Shown: positions 9,429-19,117, numbered from the stretch's first letter. The stretch: DNA of 64,000 nucleotides from Flagellimonas amoyensis (GCF_003058265.1 NZ_QBUK01000001.1:124001-188000); one strand, 5' to 3'. The notes: a model not told the origin generated them from the letters alone. Program-made: numbers and translations.

Positions 9429-10294
9429 TATCCCCTTCGTTTAAAATATCCCAATAGTTTTCTTACGTAGCTTTCATCCACCCGGCAATTGATGACCCCG
9501 CAGCCCGATTTGGTGAACGAATCCATGAAATAGGCCACCTTTTGTTTGTGGAACTCGCCATAGGCGTAGCGTACTTTTTTGGACTGGGTGTTCACCAATT
9601 GCAAGGCACCGGTCTCCGCATCCTGCATTTGCACCATGCCCAGATTGGGGATGGATTCTTCCTTTTCGTCAAATATCCTGATGCCGGTCACGTCATGCTT
9701 GTTGCCCACAATACGTAGCGTGTTGTCATAGTCATCGGCGATGAAATCCGAGAGTACAAAAACGATGGCTTTTTTCTTCATCACATTGGTGAGGAACTTT
9801 AAGGCCTCTGCAATGTTGGTCCTGCTGCTTTTTGGGGTAAATTCCAACAGTTCCCGGATGATGCGCAGCACGTGGCTTTTTCCTTTTTTGGGAGGGATGT
9901 AGAGTTCCACTTCATCGGAAAAAAGGATGAGGCCCACTTTGTCGTTGTTCTGCAAGGCCGAGAAGGCCAATGTGGCCGAGATTTCCGTGATGACCTCTTT
10001 CTTGAACTGATCGGCGGTACCAAAAAGCTCGGACCCACTCACGTCCACCATCAGCATCATGGTGAGTTCCCGTTCCTCCTCGAATACCTTTACAAAAGGC
10101 TCATTGTACCTGGCGGTCACGTTCCAGTCGATGCTCCGTACGTCGTCCCCGAACTGGTATTGCCGTACCTCGCTGAAGGTCATACCCCTACCTTTGAACG
10201 TAGAATGGTATTCCCCACCAAAAATATGGTCGGAAAGACGCCGGGTCTTTATTTCAATCTTACGTACTTTTTTAAGTAGTTCTTTTGTATCCAT
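9428..10294 (-). CDS. DUF58 family protein (VWA-like) of the MoxR/Bat locus
   Basis: This 288-residue cytoplasmic protein carries the DUF58 signature GDDVRSIDWNVTAR (residues 49-62) and a degenerate VWA fold with a metal-site motif DVSGS at 84-88. It has no membrane helix. MoxR-DUF58-VWA modules are widespread chaperone-like systems in which the AAA ATPase is thought to act on VWA partners to insert or activate clients. It lies 70 bases after moxR and directly overlaps the next gene, so it belongs to the same operon. Confidence 0.93.
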   Translation of the reverse strand: MDTKELLKKVRKIEIKTRRLSDHIFGGEYHSTFKGRGMTFSEVRQYQFGDDVRSIDWNVTARYNEPFVKVFEEERELTMMLMVDVSGSELFGTADQFKKEVITEISATLAFSALQNNDKVGLILFSDEVELYIPPKKGKSHVLRIIRELLEFTPKSSRTNIAEALKFLTNVMKKKAIVFVLSDFIADDYDNTLRIVGNKHDVTGIRIFDEKEESIPNLGMVQMQDAETGALQLVNTQSKKVRYAYGEFHKQKVAYFMDSFTKSGCGVINCRVDESYVRKLLGYFKRRG

Positions 10295-10364
10295 TTTGGT
10301 TCAGGAGATAGGTTTTCGGGTTGGCTAAAAAGTATTGCTACTTTGACCGAGAAACATTGAACCG

Positions 10365-11366
10365 TTACGGCACTTCTACCTCGTTAACAATCTTGTTGAT
10401 GATCTCTTCGGAAGTGATGTTTTCCGCTTCGGCCTCGTAAGTGATCCCGATCCTGTGGCGGAGAACGTCGTGCACCACGGCCCGTACATCCTCTGGTACC
10501 ACATAGCCCCTTCGTTTGATGAAGGCATAGCATTTGGAGGCATTGGCCAAATTGATACTTCCCCTGGGGGATGCACCAAAACTGATCAGGGGCTTGAGGT
10601 CGCCCAAGTTATATTTTTCAGGATATCTGGTAGCAAAGATCAGATCCAGGATGTATTTCTCTATTTTTTCGTCCATATAGACCTCGCGGACCGCATCTTG
10701 GGCGCTCAAGATCTGGTTGATGGACACCACTGGTTTTACTTCTTCGACGGCACCCCTAAGGTTTTGTCTGATGATGAGCTGCTCCTCGTTGAGTTTTGGA
10801 TAGTCGATGACAGTTTTCAGCATGAAACGGTCCACCTGTGCTTCGGGAAGTGGGTAGGTACCTTCCTGTTCCACGGGGTTTTGGGTGGCCATCACCAAGA
10901 AGGGAGGCGCCAGTTTAAAGGTCTCGTCCCCAATGGTGACCTGTTTTTCCTGCATGGCCTCAAGTAGGGCGGACTGAACTTTGGCGGGCGCACGGTTGAT
11001 TTCGTCCGCCAATACGAAATTGGCGAAAATGGGACCTTTCTTGATGGAAAAATCGTTTTCCTTGATGTTGTATATGAGTGTCCCGACCACATCGGCGGGC
11101 AAAAGATCGGGAGTAAACTGTATCCGGCTGAAACTTCCTTTGACGGCTTTTGCCAAAGTATTGATGGCCAACGTCTTTGCGAGTCCGGGAACCCCCTCGA
11201 GCAGGATATGGCCCTTTCCCAACAGGCCGATGAGCAAACGCTCCACCATATGGTTTTGGCCCACAATGGCCTTGTTCATCTCAACCTTTAGAAGATCAAT
11301 AAAAGCGCTCTCTTGGGCGATTTTCTCATTCACAGCACTAATATCGATAGTAGTGTTTTCTTCCAT
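10365..11366 (-). CDS. moxR: MoxR family AAA+ ATPase
   Basis: The 333-residue AAA+ protein has Walker A GVPGLAKT (58-65), Walker B with VLADEINR (DE at 121-122), a sensor 1 region (VMATQNP) and a C-terminal lid domain. It heads the Bat operon and should be its cytoplasmic motor. It is transcribed divergently from the aldo/keto reductase gene across a ~160-base AT-rich intergenic region, where its promoter must lie. Length and motifs are standard for the family. Confidence 0.97.
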   Translation of the reverse strand: MEENTTIDISAVNEKIAQESAFIDLLKVEMNKAIVGQNHMVERLLIGLLGKGHILLEGVPGLAKTLAINTLAKAVKGSFSRIQFTPDLLPADVVGTLIYNIKENDFSIKKGPIFANFVLADEINRAPAKVQSALLEAMQEKQVTIGDETFKLAPPFLVMATQNPVEQEGTYPLPEAQVDRFMLKTVIDYPKLNEEQLIIRQNLRGAVEEVKPVVSINQILSAQDAVREVYMDEKIEKYILDLIFATRYPEKYNLGDLKPLISFGASPRGSINLANASKCYAFIKRRGYVVPEDVRAVVHDVLRHRIGITYEAEAENITSEEIINKIVNEVEVP

Positions 11367-11524
11367 TATAACTTCTATTGTTAGGTATTACTGTCAGTGA
11401 TTTTGCTAGGGTGTGCAAAATGAAAATTTATTTAAAATCCACCTGTTAATTAATGGTTAAAATAAAAGCCAAACCCCTAGTTTTATGAAGGATTTAAGGG
11501 TTTAATTTTATACTTTCATCCCAT

Positions 11525-12397
11525 ATGCGAAATATAGACAAATTTTCCAGAATCGTATCTGGAACCATGACGTGGGGAAGTTGGGGCAGGCAACTTTCCA
11601 AAAAAGAAATGGTGGAATTGATGCACCATTGTATCGAAAACGGATTGACCACCTTTGACCACGCCGACATTTACGGAAGCTATTCCACCGAGGCGGATTT
11701 TGGCAATGCCTTTGCTGATAGTGGCATAAAAAGGGAAGACATTCAATTGGTCTCCAAGTGTGGGATCCAGTTGACCCGTGGTAGGGACAATAGGATCAAC
11801 CATTACCAATACGATAAGGATTACATCATCTGGTCGGCGGAACAATCCTTAAAAAAACTCCGTACGGACCACTTGGATCTGCTCTTGATGCACCGGCCAA
11901 GTCCGTTGATGGATCCTTTTGAAATGGCCGAAGCCCTACAGCAACTGCTCGATAGTGGCAAGGTAAAACACGTTGGGGTTTCCAATTTTACACCCTCGCA
12001 AGTGGCTCTATTGGAAAAAGCGATACCAGTTTCCGCAAACCAAGTGGAGTTTTCATTGACCCATGATGAACCCATGTACGATGGCACTTTTGACGATTGC
12101 ATTGTGGGCAAGAGATTGGCCATGGCGTGGAGTCCATTGGGAGATTTCTTCCGTGAAAAGAATGAACGTACGAAGCGTATCAAAAAGGTGATGGGGCCAT
12201 TGATGGAAAAATATGGGGCCGATGAAAGCCAATTGCTACTGGCCTGGATTTTAAAACATCCGGCCAACATCTATCCGGTGATAGGGACCACGAGCAAAGA
12301 AAGGATAATACTCTCGGCAAAAGCTGCGGAGATGGAACTGGAACTTCAGGATTGGTTTGCCCTTTTAGTGGCCAGCCAAGGACATGATGTTCCTTAA
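11525..12397 (+). CDS. aldo/keto reductase, YdhF-like
   Basis: The 290-residue TIM-barrel oxidoreductase has the catalytic tetrad D45, Y50 (in FDHADIYGSY), K78 and H123 (LLLMHRPSP). The N-terminus (SRIVSGTMTWGSWG) and overall length match the YdhF branch of NADPH-dependent aldo/keto reductases. The physiological carbonyl substrate is not known. The next gene, an SDR, begins 12 bases after the stop, so the two dehydrogenases and the following AlbA_2 gene probably form one transcript. Confidence 0.92.
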   Translation: MRNIDKFSRIVSGTMTWGSWGRQLSKKEMVELMHHCIENGLTTFDHADIYGSYSTEADFGNAFADSGIKREDIQLVSKCGIQLTRGRDNRINHYQYDKDYIIWSAEQSLKKLRTDHLDLLLMHRPSPLMDPFEMAEALQQLLDSGKVKHVGVSNFTPSQVALLEKAIPVSANQVEFSLTHDEPMYDGTFDDCIVGKRLAMAWSPLGDFFREKNERTKRIKKVMGPLMEKYGADESQLLLAWILKHPANIYPVIGTTSKERIILSAKAAEMELELQDWFALLVASQGHDVP

Positions 12398-12409
12398 GGA
12401 ATAAAAGAA

Positions 12410-13165
12410 ATGGCAATAACAGCATTGATCACTGGGGCCACCAGTGGAATAGGAAAGGCAACGGCCGAACTTTTTGCAAAGCAAGGGTTCAACCTTGTTC
12501 TGTGTGGCCGCAGAAAGGAACGATTGGATGAGGTCAAAAAAGACTTGGAAAAATGGACCGGGGTACACCTTCTCCATTTTGATGTGAGGGACAGAAAAGC
12601 GGTTTTTGCTGCTATTGAAGGACTGCCCATGGGATATTCCCAAATCGATATTTTGGTGAACAATGCCGGAAATGCCCATGGATTGGACCCCATTGACAAG
12701 GGAAACCCGGATGATTGGGACGCCATGTTGGACATCAATGTGAAAGGTCTGTTGTACATGTCAAAGGCCATATTGCCACAGATGGTGGAACGAAAATCAG
12801 GGCATATCATCAACATTGGATCCATAGCGGGGAAGGAGGTTTATCCGAACGGGAATGTGTATTGTGCCAGTAAGCACGCCGTGGATGCCATCAACCAAGG
12901 CATGCGCATAGACCTTAACGCACATGGTATCCGTGTGGGAGCTGTAAACCCAGGATTGGTGGAGACCGAGTTCAGTGATGTAAGGTTCAAAGGGGACACC
13001 GAACGTGCCTCAAGTGTGTACCAAGGGTATCAACCCCTGAAACCGGAGGACATTGCGGACATCATTCTTTTTATGGTGACACGGCCCTATCATGTCAACA
13101 TTGCAGATCTGACGGTCTTTCCCACGGCCCAGGCAAGCGGCACAATTGTGAAAAAGGAACTATGA
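12410..13165 (+). CDS. short-chain dehydrogenase/reductase, YdfG-like
   Basis: This is a classical SDR of 251 residues with cofactor motif TGATSGIG (8-15), NNAG (84-87), and catalytic S138, Y151 and K155 (YCASK). Arg after the second beta strand (CGRRKERL) favours NADP(H). The closest functional model is YdfG, which acts on 3-hydroxy acids such as serine or malonic semialdehyde. Assignment to that substrate is inference. The last four bases overlap the next gene. Confidence 0.93.
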   Translation: MAITALITGATSGIGKATAELFAKQGFNLVLCGRRKERLDEVKKDLEKWTGVHLLHFDVRDRKAVFAAIEGLPMGYSQIDILVNNAGNAHGLDPIDKGNPDDWDAMLDINVKGLLYMSKAILPQMVERKSGHIINIGSIAGKEVYPNGNVYCASKHAVDAINQGMRIDLNAHGIRVGAVNPGLVETEFSDVRFKGDTERASSVYQGYQPLKPEDIADIILFMVTRPYHVNIADLTVFPTAQASGTIVKKEL

Positions 13166-14298
13166 TCAACAAACGCCTACTGGTAAAAAATCTTTTAGCG
13201 CATAATGATGAGAACAGTTTTTATGACAAAAAGCGTTTTATATCCATAGGTGAAAAGGAGGGAAAGGCAAAATTTCTAAAGCATGTCTGCGCCTTGGCCA
13301 ACAGCAATCCCAAGAACAATTCCTTCATCGTGATTGGTGTGGAGGATGCGGACAATGACATCGTCGGGGTCGATTTCTTTGATGACAGCAAGATCCAAAA
13401 CCTGGTCAATGCCTATCTGGACAATCCTCCCATTATTTCCTACGAGAACATCCCGTTTCCGCACCTGCCCGAAGGGAAAGTGGTCGGGTTGGTCACCATC
13501 CGTTCCAACGGGAAGGTCTGTGCCCTTCGGAAAAACATCTGGAAATACTATGGTGGTTCCGTATTCTTCAGGGAAGGAAGCATCAGTCTTCCCAAGGCAT
13601 ATGGCATAGAGTTGAAGGACATCAACTCCGAAAAGGTCGCCACGATTGAGCAACATGCAAGGAACAACATTGAGCTCACCCTGGATGCCGTGATCAATTT
13701 CATGAACACCCGCCACCCCGACCTAACCAGCAATTACAAGGTGTTCAAGGAGCAGTTCGTGGTCTGCTGGGCAGGTATCAAAAAGAAAGTGAAGAACAAA
13801 ATCTATTATTCCCGGGTGGACATTGAACTCATCAACGAACAGGTGAAATTGTTTTATTCCGCCTTGGATGAAATCACCATCGACTATGACAATGATTCCT
13901 TTGCCACCTTGGAATATGTGCAATTGGGATTAGGTTCCGAACAGAAATATTATCCTTTGGAAGAAATGGTGATCACGTTCTCGGAGAACGGAAAATATAC
14001 CATCAACAGCAAGCTGGTGTTTGAGCCGCCACAGTACGACAAAAAAACACTCTATCATGTCTACAACACCAACAATGCGCTCCTGAAAAAAGTGGAGAAC
14101 AGGATTCCCCTGACCGAATCGGAACAAAGGGACCTGACCCATCTTCCGGCCACCTATCTCATCTGCTATCTGAATGGTTTTGAAGAGGCCAAGGAGCAGA
14201 TGGACCGTTCCAGGCCCATCCTAAAGACTTATGATAGTGGCATCTATCAATCCCTGAAAGAATCACAACGCGTGCTGAGAAAAGTTCGGTACAGCTAG
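13162..14298 (+). CDS. AlbA_2 (Schlafen-type) ATP-binding domain protein
   Basis: The 378-residue protein carries an AlbA_2 or divergent AAA-4 domain in residues ~20-130: EGKAKFLKHVCALANSNPK, then VIGVEDADNDIVG and GLVTIRSNGK. This is the bacterial Schlafen-like core. The C-terminal two thirds have no recognisable domain. Its ATG overlaps the SDR stop (ATGA), and its own stop shares the palindrome CTAG with the stop of the convergent amylosucrase gene. AlbA_2 proteins are often called transcriptional regulators or nucleases, but this one lacks an obvious helix-turn-helix. Confidence 0.8.
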   Translation: MINKRLLVKNLLAHNDENSFYDKKRFISIGEKEGKAKFLKHVCALANSNPKNNSFIVIGVEDADNDIVGVDFFDDSKIQNLVNAYLDNPPIISYENIPFPHLPEGKVVGLVTIRSNGKVCALRKNIWKYYGGSVFFREGSISLPKAYGIELKDINSEKVATIEQHARNNIELTLDAVINFMNTRHPDLTSNYKVFKEQFVVCWAGIKKKVKNKIYYSRVDIELINEQVKLFYSALDEITIDYDNDSFATLEYVQLGLGSEQKYYPLEEMVITFSENGKYTINSKLVFEPPQYDKKTLYHVYNTNNALLKKVENRIPLTESEQRDLTHLPATYLICYLNGFEEAKEQMDRSRPILKTYDSGIYQSLKESQRVLRKVRYS

Positions 14299-16223
14299 CC
14301 CCTTTTTAACCAGATCATTTGATAGGGCAGGATTTCCAATAGTCCACTTTTCACAGAGATTTGCTGGTCCAACACCAGATCTAGAGGTTCACCTTTGGTG
14401 AAATAGCCCATTTTTTTGATCCAGCCCGTTTCGATCACTTGTGGCTTTTCATCAAAATTGCAAAGGACCAATAACCCTTGCTTGTTTCCATTGGTCCGTC
14501 CAAAAGCAAGGATATGGTCGTTGCCCGTATGGTACAGTTCCAGATTATTGTTGTCCGCGAACAATGGATTTTCTTTCCGGACCTGGATCAGTTTTTGCAG
14601 CGTCTGGAAAATCCGGGATTGGGGTGAGGGTTCTTTCCCTAGGCGTGAAATGACATCCCAATCCTGTTGCGGTCGGTTCACCCATCGGCTGTCCCCTTTT
14701 TTGGCATCATCATTTCGGAAGGAATAATCGTTGAGCGTACCGATCTCATCCCCGGCGTAGATCAATGGAATACCGCCAAAGGCAAACACGATACCGTGCA
14801 GCATAATGATTTTCGCAATAGATTGATCGATAAGCTCCTTATCCTTCAACAAGAGACCCTTTTCCAACCCCAAAAGTGATGCGGCACTTCCCGTGATGCG
14901 CCCATCGCCCGTTTTTGGGTTGTACATGAAAAGCAATCCCATGGCAGGCGACCAGTCCAGTCTTTGGCAATAGTAGTCCAACAAAAACTTGCGGTGGAGC
15001 TCGGGCGACCAGCCCAGTTCCCATATCAACTGGTTCTCATAGCCCAGCCCGATATCGTCATGGCAGCGGATGTAGTTGATCCAGGTGCAGTCTTTTGGCT
15101 TTTCGGGGACGTGCGCCAGACTTTTGTAGAGCAGATTGGTTTTTTTGGTGGCGATGGAGTTCCAGAGCAGGGCCATCAAGGATGCATTATAGGCCACTTC
15201 ACATTCATTGCCCAACGTTTGTTCCTGTCCAAAATATTTTACGATATCCGTTGGGGCCACAATGGCCTCGGCCAAAAGGATAACCCCAGGGGCGACCACT
15301 TGGAGGCACATCCGGAACAAGGAAACAAGGGCATGGGCCTCGGGAAGGTTTTGGGAGATGGAGCCTATCTTCTTCCAAAGGAAGGCCAGTGCATCAAACC
15401 GTACTACATCCACACCCATGTCCGCCAACTTTGCCAAGTTGATGAGCATTTCCAAAAACACTTCCGGGTTGGTGTAGTTGAGGTCCCATTGGTAGCTGTT
15501 GAATACCGTCATTACCCATTTTTCCATTTCGGGAATGTAGGTAAAGTTGCCAGGGGAGGTTTCCGGGAACACCTCGGGGAGGGTCTTTTCAAATTCATCC
15601 GGAATGGTGCGGTCATCAAAAGTATAGTAGTATCCCTGGTATTTTTTATCGCCCTTGATGGCCTTTTTGGCCCATGGGAATTCGTCGGAAGTGTGGTTCA
15701 CCACAAAATCCAACATTAAATAGATGCCCTCCTTTCTGAATTCGGAAGTGAGTGCGAGTAGATCCTCCTTGGTTCCATATCTTTTGTCCACCTGAAGATA
15801 GCTGTTCACGGCATAGCCCCCATCATTTTCGCCCTTGGGCCTGGAGGTGATCGGCATCAGGTGCAGAAAGTTCACCCCCAATTCTTTCAGATAAGGGATT
15901 TTTTGGCGCAGCCCGTTCAGGTCTTTGTTGAAATGCTCCACATACATCTGCATCCCCAACATTTTTTCGGACTGGTACCAGTTCCCGGCGTCCAATCGGA
16001 GAAGGTCCTGTTCCTTTAGGTCCGAAGGCCTGGAAGCAAACAGTTTGGGAAGTAGGTCCAATAGTTTGTTGAAATATGGCCCATGTTGATTTTCAGGATA
16101 AAGCGAAAAAAATAATTGTTGGATAAGGGTCAGGTTGGTGGCCAACCGGAGGTCGAAAAGCGCAGTGCTGTCCTTTTCCTTTGCCTGTTGGGCCACGAGC
16201 CGATGTAACTGAGCCTGGTTCAT
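14295..16223 (-). CDS. amylosucrase (GH13), sucrose to alpha-glucan plus fructose
   Basis: The 642-residue protein is collinear with Neisseria amylosucrase (about 636 residues). Nucleophile D277 (VRFDALAF), acid/base E319 (LLAEAIVAP), D389 in CHDD and the following D390 that helps recognise glucose are present, as is the SRWVNRP segment carrying a subsite -1 arginine. There is a helical N-domain (~1-85) and no signal peptide, so the enzyme acts in the cytoplasm. It begins directly after the fructokinase gene, whose product can phosphorylate the released fructose. Sucrose hydrolase activity is a possible alternative. Confidence 0.9.
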   Translation of the reverse strand: MNQAQLHRLVAQQAKEKDSTALFDLRLATNLTLIQQLFFSLYPENQHGPYFNKLLDLLPKLFASRPSDLKEQDLLRLDAGNWYQSEKMLGMQMYVEHFNKDLNGLRQKIPYLKELGVNFLHLMPITSRPKGENDGGYAVNSYLQVDKRYGTKEDLLALTSEFRKEGIYLMLDFVVNHTSDEFPWAKKAIKGDKKYQGYYYTFDDRTIPDEFEKTLPEVFPETSPGNFTYIPEMEKWVMTVFNSYQWDLNYTNPEVFLEMLINLAKLADMGVDVVRFDALAFLWKKIGSISQNLPEAHALVSLFRMCLQVVAPGVILLAEAIVAPTDIVKYFGQEQTLGNECEVAYNASLMALLWNSIATKKTNLLYKSLAHVPEKPKDCTWINYIRCHDDIGLGYENQLIWELGWSPELHRKFLLDYYCQRLDWSPAMGLLFMYNPKTGDGRITGSAASLLGLEKGLLLKDKELIDQSIAKIIMLHGIVFAFGGIPLIYAGDEIGTLNDYSFRNDDAKKGDSRWVNRPQQDWDVISRLGKEPSPQSRIFQTLQKLIQVRKENPLFADNNNLELYHTGNDHILAFGRTNGNKQGLLVLCNFDEKPQVIETGWIKKMGYFTKGEPLDLVLDQQISVKSGLLEILPYQMIWLKRG

Positions 16224-17168
16224 TTAGATTCCGATCTGGTCTTTTGTGGGAAGGGCGACGATGGCGCCATAGTTGGTCGTGGTAATGGCCCCGGCCACAT
16301 TGGCTTTGGCGACCATCTTTTCCAGTAGTGCAAAGTCTTCAAAAACGGGCTCAAAATTGCCAAGGCCCGAAATCTGGTACAGTAGGCAACCGATAAAGGC
16401 ATCCCCGGCCCCAGTGGTATCAACAGGGGAAACCTCGATGCTCGGGATGATTTTTTTGGTCCCGCCCATGCTCAGCAGGGTCCCTTCGCCGCCCATGGTC
16501 ACGGTGATGATCTTGGTGCCCACATCATGGAGCACGTCGCAGGCTTCACTTGGGTCAGTTTTTCCCGATAGCAGTTGTGCCTCCTCCAGACTGAATTTGC
16601 ACAAATGCGATTTTTCAATGAAAGGGGTACATTTTTTTATAAAAGTATCCTCATCATCTTTCCAGAGGTCTCCCCTAAAATTGGGATCGAAGCTGATGAA
16701 CATCTCCTTGGTGAGCGCATCGAACAGGTACTTGCCATAGGCCTTTTCCAACGAACCGCCCAACAGTGCGGTGGCGGCCCCAAGATGGAGGATGTTGCCA
16801 TGAAGTATTTTTCTTAGGTTGGGGTCATATTCCAAGGCCTTGTCGGCCCCACGGCAGAACACAAAATCGCGTTCCCCGTCCTCGGCCAGAGACACAAAGG
16901 CAAGCGTGGTGAATGTTTTGGAGCGTTGGGCCAAGGAAATATCCACCCCTTCTTTTTTGAGGGTGTCCAAGAGGAACGTTCCAAAGGGATCGTTGCCCAC
17001 ACAGCCCATAAAGATGCCACGGCCACCCAACTTGGCGATGGCACAGGCCACATTGGCAGGAGCGCCGCCCGCTTTCTTGGTAAAATCTGTGGCTTTGGCC
17101 AGATCGCTTCCCTGTTTTTCTGCAACAAAATCGATCAACAGTTCACCGACACAGAATACTTTTTTCAT
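16224..17168 (-). CDS. PfkB-family sugar kinase, probable fructokinase
   Basis: This 314-residue ribokinase-fold enzyme has signature 1 (GGAPANVACAIAKLGG, 34-49) and signature 2 DTTGAGDAF (250-258) with catalytic D256. The product most likely phosphorylates fructose with ATP: the gene runs straight into amylosucrase with no intergenic base, and amylosucrase releases fructose from sucrose. Substrate choice rests on that context and on the fructokinase-like sequence rather than on a diagnostic residue. Confidence 0.9.
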   Translation of the reverse strand: MKKVFCVGELLIDFVAEKQGSDLAKATDFTKKAGGAPANVACAIAKLGGRGIFMGCVGNDPFGTFLLDTLKKEGVDISLAQRSKTFTTLAFVSLAEDGERDFVFCRGADKALEYDPNLRKILHGNILHLGAATALLGGSLEKAYGKYLFDALTKEMFISFDPNFRGDLWKDDEDTFIKKCTPFIEKSHLCKFSLEEAQLLSGKTDPSEACDVLHDVGTKIITVTMGGEGTLLSMGGTKKIIPSIEVSPVDTTGAGDAFIGCLLYQISGLGNFEPVFEDFALLEKMVAKANVAGAITTTNYGAIVALPTKDQIGI

Positions 17169-17323
17169 AGTTTTCGAAATATCCTAAGGTACATAGAAAA
17201 ATATACCACGACCAAAAAAAGGGCACTCCTTTTTTAGGTTGAAGGCTTTGGTCCGGTTGATAAACTTTCCCTTAAATTCACAGGTGCCCGGTCATTTGTA
17301 CGTATTTTTGCGAAAACTTTTCT

Positions 17324-18049
17324 ATGCGCACGCTGGTTGTGGGAGATGTCCATTCCGGGCTCAGGGCCTTGGAGCAACTTATGGACAGGGCCAATGTTTC
17401 ACCGGAGGACCACATCATTTTTTTGGGGGATTATGTAGACGGTTGGAGTACGGCCGTGGAGACCATCGATTTTTTGATACAGATCAAGGATACACACCAT
17501 TGTACGTTCATACGGGGCAACCACGATGAACTTTGCCGGGAGTGGCTCCTCACCCAACGGGAAAATCCACAATGGTTGGCACATGGAGGAACGGCCACAA
17601 GGGATTCGTATTTGGGAGCGAACAGGGAGAATTGGGAGCTTCACCTTAATTTTTATGCCGATTTGGAGAACTATTATCTGGCCAAGGATAACCGATTGTA
17701 CCTTCATGCCGGCTACACCAACCTCAAGGGCATCGACTTTGAATATTTTGAACAATCCTTCTATTGGGACCGGACCCTGTGGGAATTGGCAACCGCCCTG
17801 AGCCCCGATTTGAAACCCGCAGACCCTAATTTTCCAAAGCGATTGACCCATTATAAGGAAGTCTTCATTGGGCACACCCCGATTTCAAAACTCAAAGAGG
17901 TTCCGCCACAAAAGGCTGTCAATATCTGGAACGTGGATACGGGCGCCGCATTTAAGGGGAAACTGACCATGCTGGATGTGGATACCAAGGAATTTTGGCA
18001 GAGCGATCCCGTCCATACCCTTTATCCCGGAGAACGGGGAAGAAATTAG
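17324..18049 (+). CDS. PPP-family metallophosphoesterase (serine/threonine phosphatase-like)
   Basis: The 241-residue protein has the PPP metal-site motifs in order: GDVHSG (7-12), GDYVDGW (35-41), RGNHDE (64-69), HAG (128-130) and GHTP (183-186). All metal ligands are present. Bacterial enzymes of this size are either protein phosphatases or Ap4A hydrolases, and the sequence does not decide which. A TATTTTTG -7 element ends 14 bases before the ATG, giving a very short leader. Confidence 0.9.
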   Translation: MRTLVVGDVHSGLRALEQLMDRANVSPEDHIIFLGDYVDGWSTAVETIDFLIQIKDTHHCTFIRGNHDELCREWLLTQRENPQWLAHGGTATRDSYLGANRENWELHLNFYADLENYYLAKDNRLYLHAGYTNLKGIDFEYFEQSFYWDRTLWELATALSPDLKPADPNFPKRLTHYKEVFIGHTPISKLKEVPPQKAVNIWNVDTGAAFKGKLTMLDVDTKEFWQSDPVHTLYPGERGRN

Positions 18050-18103
18050 GATTATTCCATCCGTAATAGAATTTTAATCGAGATCTTTGCAAAAAGCAGC
18101 TAT

Positions 18104-19099
18104 ATGTCGATTAAAAATGTACGATTGGAGGTGATGCAGGCCATAGAACCTAAGGTTGAGGGGTTTATGGAAGAATTTTTGGTGCCCATTGAAAAAATAT
18201 GGCAGCCTACCGACTTTTTACCGGATTCCCAAAGTGATGATTTTTTTGATCAAGTGGAGCAGATCCGCGGCGAAGCGAAGGAACTTGGCTATGATTTTTG
18301 GGTGACCCTTGTGGCGGATACCATTACGGAAGAAGCGCTTCCCACCTACGAATCCTGGTTGATGGATGTTGAAGGAATAGACCAACATAGTGGAAAGGAC
18401 AACGGATGGAGCAAATGGGTAAGGGCATGGACCGCCGAAGAGAACAGGCACGGGGACGTGCTGAACAAGTACCTTTACCTGTCCGGCCGTGTGAACATGC
18501 GCGAAGTGGAGATCACCACCCAGCATTTGATCGCTGATGGTTTTGATATTGGAACGGACAGGGACCCCTATAAGAATTTTGTCTACACCACGTTTCAGGA
18601 GCTGGCCACTAATATTTCACACAAACGGGTCGGTAAAATGGCGAAGCAGAAAGGCAACGGATTGTTGGCAAAAATGTGCACCATCATCGCAGGGGATGAA
18701 ATGAGGCACCATTTGGCCTACCGTGAATTTGTTAAGACCATAATGGGGCAGGACCCCGACGGTATGGTTCTGGCTTTCGCCGATATGATGAAGAAAAAAA
18801 TCGTCATGCCCGCACATTTTTTGAGGGAATCTGGGGGCTCCATTGGGGAAGCGTTCGAGCAGTTCTCCAACTGCGCACAACGATTGGGAGTCTATACCGC
18901 ACAAGATTACATCGATATTTTGAAAAAGCTGAACGAATACTGGGAAATAGGGCAATTGGGCGGACTCACCGATCAAGCGGAAAAGGCCAGGGACTACCTG
19001 ATGAAACTCCCCGATAGGTTGCAGCGTATAGCCGAACGGATGCAGTTTTCCCAAAAACAACAGACCTTCAAATGGGTCGAGGCCAATGGAATGATATAG
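18104..19099 (+). CDS. soluble acyl-ACP desaturase (di-iron)
   Basis: The 331-residue protein belongs to the soluble stearoyl-ACP desaturase family. The two di-iron motifs are EENRH (112-116) and DEMRHH (198-203), spaced as in plant and actinobacterial enzymes. It has no membrane segment, so it should introduce a cis double bond into ACP-bound fatty acid in the cytoplasm with ferredoxin. The gene stands alone after the phosphatase. A GATCTTTG element just upstream resembles a weak -7 box. Confidence 0.92.
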   Translation: MSIKNVRLEVMQAIEPKVEGFMEEFLVPIEKIWQPTDFLPDSQSDDFFDQVEQIRGEAKELGYDFWVTLVADTITEEALPTYESWLMDVEGIDQHSGKDNGWSKWVRAWTAEENRHGDVLNKYLYLSGRVNMREVEITTQHLIADGFDIGTDRDPYKNFVYTTFQELATNISHKRVGKMAKQKGNGLLAKMCTIIAGDEMRHHLAYREFVKTIMGQDPDGMVLAFADMMKKKIVMPAHFLRESGGSIGEAFEQFSNCAQRLGVYTAQDYIDILKKLNEYWEIGQLGGLTDQAEKARDYLMKLPDRLQRIAERMQFSQKQQTFKWVEANGMI

Positions 19100-19117
19100 A
19101 AAGACCGGTCAGTCCAT

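Noticed and set aside
14964..15719. 251-residue + strand frame inside amylosucrase
   Set aside because: Amylosucrase has all its catalytic residues in the minus frame; this is a shadow.
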